The position numbers and the translations under genes are program-made. From Prorocentrum cordatum (lineage: Eukaryota > Sar > Dinophyceae > Prorocentrales > Prorocentraceae), in contig CAUYUJ010008147.1 in assembly GCA_963575745.1 (NCBI GenBank), positions 245,426 to 309,425 on the forward strand: a stretch of DNA of 64,000 bases. Direction: 5' to 3'. Below, piece after piece: positions 57,398-64,000 of the stretch; position 1 is the stretch's first letter; every line of letters starts with the position of its first letter. A model generated the notes under the pieces. It saw only the letters and a list, made by a program, of their open reading frames with translations, ran no database searches and was not told the DNA's origin.

Positions 57398-58540
57398 GCA
57401 ACGACAGACGGTGCTGGTACCAGTCCGTGCCTATGGCGAGCCCTCGGAGGGCGCGTTGGCGTCTCTCACTCCACCATTCCGAATCTTCCGCCAACGCAGC
57501 CTCCTCCGAGGGCGGCTGCCGATGAAGCAACTCGTTCAAAAGGCCGCCAGAAAACAAGCACTTCGCCTTCCCACGCTGGGGCAGGGCCTCCCTTGGAGAG
57601 AGCTTGGCGATCCGTCTCGGCCCTAGGCGCAAGCCTGGCCCTCTCCGCCAGGCAGGCTGTTGACAGTTCGCGGGCGCCCCAGGAAACACCCGAGGGCTGC
57701 AGAACACACCGCGGTCCCTGGAAACGAGTGTCGATCCGAGCCACCGTGAGAATAAAGCCGCCGCAGGGGCTTTGACCAACGCCTACTGTGTGGGTTTTCA
57801 CATCAGTAGGGCCCCCACCGCTGCAAACAGTTTTGCCAGAACAGAGCAGGAGCTCCGATCATGCTGGCCTTAACTATCGAACGTCTGTCTTGATGGCGTC
57901 GGCCGTCGGCTGCACCATGGGGTCCCTGCGCCAACCCCCACGAGTGACCATCGACGCGAACCCGAGCGAAGACCCCTACTCAGGCGGCCCTCAGCCTTGA
58001 CGATCGCTACGCTGAGAGACTTGAGCTTGCCGTTCGCTAGGCCCTAGATGTTGGCTCCCCGCAGCACTTCGGCCGTCGGGCCCACTCTGAAGACTGCTGC
58101 CGTGTGCGCTTTAGCCTCTCTGAGGTACGCGACCCTCGAGGCCCAGGCCATGGCGGCTAAAAACCGGGCAGGGTGTGTCGAGCCGCGCTTCCTAGAATAG
58201 TCGGTGGCATCTCCGCCGAGGTCCCTTTGGACGTTCGAGAGGCGCGGGGCGCTGAGATGGGCTTTCGCGGCTACTTGGAGAGGCGCCGCTCTGGTGACTG
58301 CTTGAACCCACGCCTTGGGCAGCCGCGGCCCTGCTCCCTTGGCGCGCCACCGCCTGTGCAGCAGTGGATCTGCGCGACCCTGGACCGCGAAATGTGCGTG
58401 ATCCGCGCGCGCGTGCAGTCCAGTTCTCCCGCGCCCTCTCTCTGCCCTCGTGCCTCGCCCTCCTCGCGCTGCCGCCGCACTCGGCTCGGCGTGCCCGGCC
58501 CTCGCCTCGGCCGCGTCTCCCGTTGTCCCGTGCACCGGGC
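57398..58540 (-). pseudogene. LINE reverse transcriptase C-terminal remnant
   Basis: The minus-strand frame 58044-58535 ends with LSNVQRDLGGDATDYSRKR, RVAYLREAKAHTAAVFRVG and LRGANI, which correspond to the post-catalytic thumb region of dinoflagellate LINEs (a ...RNLGVDYxxG... segment, a basic helix, then a YGA-like end). Just downstream on the same strand, NGKLKSLSVAIVKAEGR (about 58015-57965) fits the next segment. The catalytic core is absent, so this is a 5'-truncated copy or its core has decayed. With the RNase H fragment at 56720-57397 it forms a single minus-strand LINE remnant. Confidence 0.55.
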
Positions 58541-58544
58541 CCGC

Positions 58545-59350
58545 CTCGGCATGCCGTTGCCGAATCTGGCAGCTCCCGCGGCTGCCGCCGCAGTGTTCGA
58601 GATCTCGCGCCCACCTTGACTGGCCCCTTGATGGGCGGAGACGCCGTCGGCCTCCAGGCCCTGCGACAGCGCGTCCGCGCTGCTGTGTGCGCCTCAGCAG
58701 GGCAGCATAGTGAGCCGCTCCGCGGTGATCGGCGCAGTCTATTCCAGTGTGCGCGCGCCTGCAGCGCCCTCTCCGACCTGGCGGCCATCTACGCGAGCAC
58801 CGGTGCCAGGGATCGCATGGACGAGAAGGCTTGGACTTCGCTTCTGCTCTGCGCCGCGGCCTCTGCGCAGCCGTCTCGGCGGGATTTCAGTAGTTTTCTG
58901 CGTTGCGCCGACAGATTCCCTCCGTCGGAGACGCTTCGCAGCCTCCTGAGAAGCCTGCGACGGCCGAGGCTGGCGAGCAGCGTCTAAGCGCAGAGCGCCA
59001 GTTCCATGACTCCAGGCCGCGCGAACCTTCGACGCTATGCTCTCGGCCGAGGCGAGCGAATGGACTCTCGAGAATGCCTGCGATGAACGCGCTCACTACC
59101 CCGCGGCGGCAATTTTCCCCAGGCTGTACCTCGACGCGTACGCGTTCCCTGCCCAGTCCCTCGCGCTTTCTAAGCCTGCCGTTGCTCGGCCGTTCCCTTC
59201 CTTGTCGGAAGATTATGTTTTGAATATCACAAGCTTTCAAACTTTGGGAATGGATGCTTCCACACTTTCAGACATTAAAGCTGTCAGTCTTTCCTAGCAT
59301 GTGTTTTCCAAATTATATTTTCCCACATGTTCAAACGTTTAAACTTTCAT
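58545..59350. other. Unassigned sequence
   Basis: A plus-strand frame (58364-58987) has fairly protein-like composition near its end (MDEKAWTSLLLCAAASA, SSFLRCADRFPPSETLRSL), but no family is evident and the upstream half is Arg/Pro-rich. An AT-richer stretch follows at 59210-59350. Confidence 0.3.
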
Positions 59351-59354
59351 ATTC

Positions 59355-59840
59355 GAAGGAGGAGGGTGAGGAGGAGGAGGAGGAGGATGAGGAGGAGGAG
59401 GAGGAGGAGGAGGAGGAGGAGGAGGGACGGGTGGACGGGGAGGAGGATTCAGAGGCGGGCCAGTCGAGACACAGGTAGTTGGACTTTCGGGGGCACTCTA
59501 GTTGCCAAGGTTGGACACAATTCGGAAAGTTGGGGCATTTGGGCGTAGGGAGGGGTCCAGGGATCGATTCTGGGATGCCGTTGTCTCGATTCGCCCTGCT
59601 CCGCATGATTGGAAAGATAGAGGTGAAGGGCGAGGTGAAGAGGAGCGAGGGCAGATGAGGAGGAGCAGGATGAGGAGGATGAGGATGATGAGGAGGGAGT
59701 GGGGGGGGGGACGAGAAGGAAGAGGAGGAGGGAAAGGAGGGAGGAGGAAGAGGGAGGAGGAGGAGGAGGAGGAGGAGGAGGAGGAGGAGGAGGAGGAGGA
59801 GGAGGAGGAGGAGGAGGAGGAGGAGGAGGAGGAGGAGCAA
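59355..59840. repeat. GGA arrays
   Basis: GGA runs at 59357-59425 and 59655-59835, separated by about 230 bp of unique sequence. The second run is followed by ATGCATCAACGGTGCTTCAA, which resembles the start module of the composite repeat (ATCAACGATGTT), but no 83-bp units follow. Confidence 0.88.
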
Positions 59841-59967
59841 CAGAGTGAGCCGAAGATGCATCAACGGTGCTTCAATACGCTCCCCCGTCCCAGGTTCCCT
59901 CCTCGAGCTCCTGCGGGAGTTTCCTGTTCACTGCGGGAAGTGCCCTCCCGTGACAGACGAGCGTCCC

Positions 59968-60100
59968 AATGGTTTTGCAAAAAAAGAAGGATTGCAAAAC
60001 CATGTTTTTTTGCAATCATTTTTTTTGTTTTTTTTTTTTTTTTTTTTTTTTTGAAAAACAGTTTTTTTTGCAATCCTTGGTTTTTTTTGCAATCCTTCTC
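59968..60100. other. Self-complementary T/A-rich hairpin region
   Basis: AGAAGGATTGCAAAACC on the left pairs with GGTTTTTTTTGCAATCCTTCT on the right, and the word TTGCAATC recurs four times. The centre is poly-T of about 23. It could be a MITE-like remnant or a poly-A/poly-T-derived fold-back. Confidence 0.6.
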
Positions 60101-60237
60101 ATGCGAGCGCCCCGTTCTGGAGAGGAGTCGCAGCCCGTGCGTCTGGCCAGCAGGGCATGGTGGCCATACAAGCTACGCGAGGAGCTGTCCAGCGAAAGGC
60201 CCCTGTCCGAGAAGGAACCGCCAGTAACCCGCCTCTC

Positions 60238-60398
60238 TCCTCCTCCTCCTCCTCCTCCTCCTCCTCCTCCTCCTCCTCCTCCTCCTTTCTCTCCTCTCTC
60301 CTCCTCCTCCTCTCCTCCTCCTCCTCCTCCTCCTCCTCCTCCTCCTCCTCCTCCTCCTCTCCTCCTCCTCCTCCTCCTCCTCCTCCTCCTCCTCCTCC
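60238..60398. repeat. CCT array
   Basis: TCC/CCT triplets with a few TCTCC breaks. CCT is on the plus strand, opposite to the GGA arrays nearby. Confidence 0.95.
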
Positions 60399-60827
60399 CC
60401 GTGCACATGTTTCAAGCTTCACACGCCTGGCCATCAAGCCTGAGGAGGTCTCAAGCGAGAGCCCTGATTTGGAAAGGAGCTGCCCACTGTCCGCGCAGCT
60501 GTTGCATCGTCTCGCCGTAAATTTGGCACGTGGCCAGCAGGGGTATGGACGTCTCAGTCAAACTTGCGTTTACCCCAAGCAGTGCTTGCACTGGTGCTGG
60601 GCTCGTTTGTCGAGGTTTGCCGCCTTGTTGCCGCCGTCGCCGCACCGCCGCCGCCTCGTCGCCGCCCATCGTCTGGTCTTCTTAATCGGATCCGCAGGCT
60701 TGCTGCTGCCGTCGCCGCCCGTGGCCGCCGCCCCAATCCTCCCGCAATGCAATCGTTTGCAATCCAACCGATATCTGTCCGATCGGTGCTGTACGTTTAG
60801 AGATCGCAGCTGATTTCATGCTCCTCA

Positions 60828-61030
60828 TGTATTGCACCACGTACACTGCGCCACGTATGTTGCTCCACATAGTTTGCACAACATGTATTGCACCAAATAC
60901 ATTGCACAGCGTATATTGCGCCACATCCACTGCACGACACATACAGCACAACACAACATGTACAACATAGGTTGCACCACATACATTGCAACCTTTCGAT
61001 TGCACCCAGTATTTTGCACAACGTATAGTG
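60828..61030. repeat. TTGCACCACATACA minisatellite
   Basis: About fourteen degenerate units of 14-15 bp built on ATTGCACCACATAC, oriented on the plus strand. Confidence 0.85.
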
Positions 61031-61049
61031 CTAGAATCAAGCTGTTTTG

Positions 61050-61310
61050 GGTCCACGCTGGTTGACATCGGGAAGGAATCGCCCTCCATCCATTTAATTG
61101 TTGGGAATTTGTTTGAGACGAGTCGGCACGGCGCTAAGACGAGAACCTCAGTTTGGAAACGACCCCCCTTCATCCGTGTGATTGTCGGAAGCTCTTACGA
61201 CGAACGTGCGCGGCGATCAGGCGAGAGCCACATGCGACAACGACCTGTGCTCCATCCATGCAGCTGTTGGACTTGTTCAGACAGATGTACGCGGCGTTAA
61301 GTACAGACAG
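61050..61310 (+). repeat. Degenerate 83-bp-family units
   Basis: About three units carrying GACGAG...GGCGCTAAGACGAGAACC, GAAACGACC...CCATCC and GGCGAGAGCCACA words in the same order as the composite repeat units. It lies directly upstream of an RT remnant. Confidence 0.65.
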
Positions 61311-61342
61311 ATGAGAAAAGCCAGTCCTTCCCCATACAGTAA

Positions 61343-62380
61343 GGGACCGAGCAGGGCGACCCATTCAGTTCACTGATTTTCAACACCTTGCTTGAGGATG
61401 TCATTCGATTGTCCAGGTCTCGCCTCGACGCGCGTGTGGATCGCCTCTGCCGCGTCGCGACGTAAAACAACATTCGGAAAGCGGATATTTGATAGAGAAA
61501 GTAAAGCTATGGTTTTCGGCTTGGAGTAACCAGCATATCCTTGTTGACGAGCATAAAATTCGCAGACCTTTCTTTGCTGGTTGCAAGGAGCCTCCGACAA
61601 GTGCGCAAGATGGATGCTGTCTGACGTCTGCCAGCTCGCCAGCGAGGTCGGCCTGCAGCTAAATCTGGAGAGGACGGACATAATCACGAACGCAACGAGG
61701 CATCAAGATCAAGGGGGAGGACGGTAGACGCACGTCGACATCAACGGAACGCAGGTCGAGATTTCGCCACCGGACGAGTCTGTCAAGTTCCCGGGGAAAC
61801 TTCTTGCTTCGAGAGCGGACGCCGAGTGGAGCTCAACCAAAGACTCCGGCAAGGATGGAAAGCTTTCATGGCAAGGAGTTTTGAATTAACAAAAAAGATA
61901 TACACATTATCGAGCAGGCTGCGTTAGTCTCGTAAAATTGTAGCACCTGTTCTGTATGGGGCCTCGGCGTGGACTCTGACGGAGAGCATTCAGCAATTGT
62001 TGCAACGAGCGCAAAGGAAAGTGTTGCGCATGGTCTTATGAGCTGGGAGGAGGCGGATTGCGGTGCCGCTTTGCAGACGCAGCTGAAGAAACATGATACC
62101 GAAGATTGGCGCGCTATCTGGAAGCGCAGAGTGTGGAAGTGTGCGCATCGAGTCGTGGGCCTTGACACAAAACGGTGGGCATGAGAATCTGCGGCCTGGC
62201 AGGCGGAATTTGATCCGAACTGAAAGGGACGCCTGCAGCACCGACCCAAGACACGGTGGGCAGATGAGCATTTTTGCTGAAGTACACGAGATTTCAGCGG
62301 AGCACTTGCGTAAATTTGTGCGTGGTGCCGATAATTGGCACGCGCTCGAGCACGAGCTCGGAGGGCCGAGGCTCTAACCA
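61343..62380 (+). pseudogene. Dead LINE reverse transcriptase of a second type
   Basis: Frame 2 starts at GTEQGDPFSSLIFNTLLEDV (the RGTxQGDPLSPLLFN motif B region). It hits an in-frame TAA near 61465, then continues TSIKFADLSLLVARS at about 61550, where the catalytic FADD is FADL. A different frame then reads MLSDVCQLASEVGLQLNLER, typical of the helix after motif C, and VDINGTQVEISPPDESVKFPG. Further on, VAPVLYGASAWTLTESIQQLLQRAQRKVLRMV and a DWRAIWKRRV...KTRWADE segment match the C-terminal end of this RT type. Motifs resemble L2/Jockey/RTE-like LINEs more than the element at 532-6926; no RNase H is visible. Stops, frame shifts and the lost catalytic Asp make it inactive. Confidence 0.75.
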
Positions 62381-62419
62381 TTCATCCCGCCAGGGACGCG
62401 CTCCAGCTCGAGTGCGGTG

Positions 62420-62426
62420 TCTGTCG

Positions 62427-62467
<41 letters not shown>
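62420..62467. repeat. CTGT tetranucleotide tract
   Basis: Ten or so uninterrupted CTGT units between the RT remnant and 83-bp-family sequence. Confidence 0.95.
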
Positions 62468-62468
<1 letters not shown>

Positions 62469-62700
62469 GCGTCGCGTTAGGACGAGAGCCACACTTCGGA
62501 AAAGAAACCGCCTCAGTGCAACTGCTGGTTCTGTTTCGGATGAATGTTCTTGGCCCTCAGGCGAGAACCACGTGTTGAAAACGACCTGTGCTCCATCCGT
62601 GTAGCTGTTGGAAGCCTTTTACGACGAGTGTGCGTGGCCCCGCGGGCGAAACCCACGCTTTGACAACGACCTGTGCTCCATCCGTGTCATTGGGGTCAGG
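62468..62700 (+). repeat. Degenerate 83-bp-family units
   Basis: GGACGAGAGCCACACTTCGG, AGGCGAGAACCACG...TTGAAAACGACC...CTCCATCCGTGTAGC and GTGTGCGTGGCCCCGCGGGCGAAACCCACG mark about three units. These match the units at 61050-61310 (CTGTGCTCCATCC) more closely than those of copies i-iii. Confidence 0.65.
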
Positions 62701-62818
62701 AGCGGGAGGGGAGCCTCGGGCGAGACGCCTGGCCTGGCCCCGCCGACGCGTCTTGTGGCCAGACGAGGAGGATAAGTCTGCAGTCGAGGGTGCAAAAGCG
62801 GCATCAGCATGAACTTTT

Positions 62819-62937
62819 GACGGTCCGCGCGGATTTCTGGATCTGCGCTGGACCTCCCCTGGCGCGCGGAGCGGGGAGGAGCCGGAGGCGCCGCTGTGGT
62901 GTCTGGGCGCCGTTCCACGAAATGCGCGCGGACCGTC
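62819..62937. mobile_element. Fold-back element, family D copy 2
   Basis: A 119-bp hairpin whose arms are GACGGTCCGCGCGGATTTC (62819-62837) and its partner at 62919-62937 (18 of 19 paired). The left half shares about 40 bp with 8721-8856 (CCGCGCGGATTT...TGCG-TGGACC...CCCTGGCG). The outermost arm bases differ from copy 1, but each copy pairs with itself. No target duplication is evident. Confidence 0.7.
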
Positions 62938-63264
62938 GACAGGTTATGATTTTGCCCCTTCTCTTGCATGTAAGGAGGAGGTGTCGAAGAGGAGGAGGAG
63001 GAGAGGCGGGCGGGCGGGCGGGCGAGAGAAGGTCCGCCCCGCCGCCCAGGAGGAGTGAAGCCTGCGCAGCGCCGCCCGTCGCGGGCGGGCGGGTCTCCGC
63101 GCCCCCCCCCCTGGGCAGGCTCGGCGATCCGGCCAGGGGAGGCACAGCAGGGGCGGGGAGGGTGACTGAGGGTGGCGGATGGATAGGGAGGGGGGGGAGG
63201 GAGGGGAGGGGAAGGAAGGGGGTGACAGTGGGGGAGGAGGATGGGGTGGAGGATGTTGAGGAAA
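62938..63264. other. GC-rich unique sequence
   Basis: Short GGC-type and GGGA-rich runs but no gene or element recognised. Confidence 0.4.
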
Positions 63265-63336
63265 CGGTGAGATGATGATGACGACGACGATGCTGATGAT
63301 GATGCTGATGATGCTGATGGTGATGATGCCGATGCC

Positions 63337-63373
<37 letters not shown>

Positions 63374-63960
63374 CTGATGATGATGGTGACGGTGATGTTG
63401 ATGTTGATGTTGATGATGATGATGATGCTGATGATGATTGTGATGGTAATGGTGATGGGGATGTTGATGGTCATGGTGATGGTGGTGATGATGATGATGA
63501 CGATTGATGGTGCTGATGCTGATGCTGATGATAATGATGATGATGGTGATCATGATCATTCATGGTGAATGTGGTTTTGGTGGCGATGGTAGTGGTGATT
63601 ATGGTGATTATGATGCTGGTGGTGGTGGTGGTGGTGCAGATTCATCTGGCGGTGATTATGACGAAGATGATGCTGATGCTGATGGTGCTGGGGATGCTGA
63701 GGATTAGGATGAGGACGATGCGAATGAATAACGGCGGCGACGACGATGTGAATGATGATGCTGCGTATGATGATGATGATGATGATGATGTTGCTGCTGA
63801 TGATGATGATGATGCTGATCTTGGTAATGGTTGGTGATTGTGATGGTGACAACGACAACAATAATAATGATGATGCTGATGATGATGATGATGATGGCGA
63901 TGATGATGTTGACGCTGGTAGTGATCCTACTGCTGCTGTTGCTGATGATGGAGGTAACGG

Positions 63961-64000
<40 letters not shown>
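63265..64000 (+). repeat. GAT trinucleotide array
   Basis: GAT/GCT/GGT triplets with GAT on the plus strand, running off the right edge of the window. Confidence 0.93.

Overview
This window comes from the nuclear genome of a dinoflagellate. The deciding evidence is a complete 22-nt dinoflagellate spliced-leader sequence at 532-553, joined directly to a non-LTR retrotransposon. The rest fits: very repeat-rich DNA, no compact gene arrangement, several decayed LINE-type reverse transcriptases, and kilobase-long trinucleotide arrays. I cannot name the species. One 100-base run of N (11223-11322) marks an assembly gap, and some frame breaks and array lengths may be assembly errors.

Layout. 1-190: GC-rich trinucleotide tracts. 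340-7610: a GGGACAGTGG minisatellite split by a nearly full-length retrotransposon (532-6926) with a spliced leader at its 5' end, a 17-bp direct repeat on each side, and three coding segments (RanBP2-finger/coiled-coil ORF1, EEP endonuclease, RT-zinc-knuckle-RNase H). 7650-13570: a 50-bp minisatellite, a fold-back element, pyrimidine tracts, a CCT-to-GGA strand switch, and alternating GGA and ACT/AAT blocks around the gap. 13573-22240: an open frame of unknown function, tandem duplications, two copies of a composite repeat built from 83-84 bp units, a GAT array, and a long degenerate CTTGGGGGCC repeat field. 22240-27000: poorly conserved, possibly formerly coding DNA with one MITE copy. 27000-31135: a 2.6 kb minisatellite and a 1.1 kb polypyrimidine tract. 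31700-43600: a second MITE copy, GAT arrays totalling more than 6 kb, an 8-bp minisatellite between two 41-bp direct repeats, a fold-back element, and a third composite repeat. 44290-47245: a dead LINE with nested insertions. 47448-52224: two copies of an AT-rich MITE with perfect 8-bp target duplications, on either side of a 1.5 kb 12-bp minisatellite. 52500-64000: another GAT array, a minus-strand LINE remnant with an intact-looking RNase H, short minisatellites, a third LINE type with a mutated catalytic motif, a second fold-back copy, and a final GAT array.

I found no cellular gene I can name. Nearly all long open frames are by-products of stop-free repeats. The biology is that of transposable elements and satellites: LINEs that supply reverse transcriptase, non-autonomous hairpin and TIR elements, and microsatellites that border or receive insertions. 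The most notable observation is a LINE copy whose 5' end is exactly the trans-spliced leader, which implies that the element's mRNA was trans-spliced before it was reverse transcribed and inserted.
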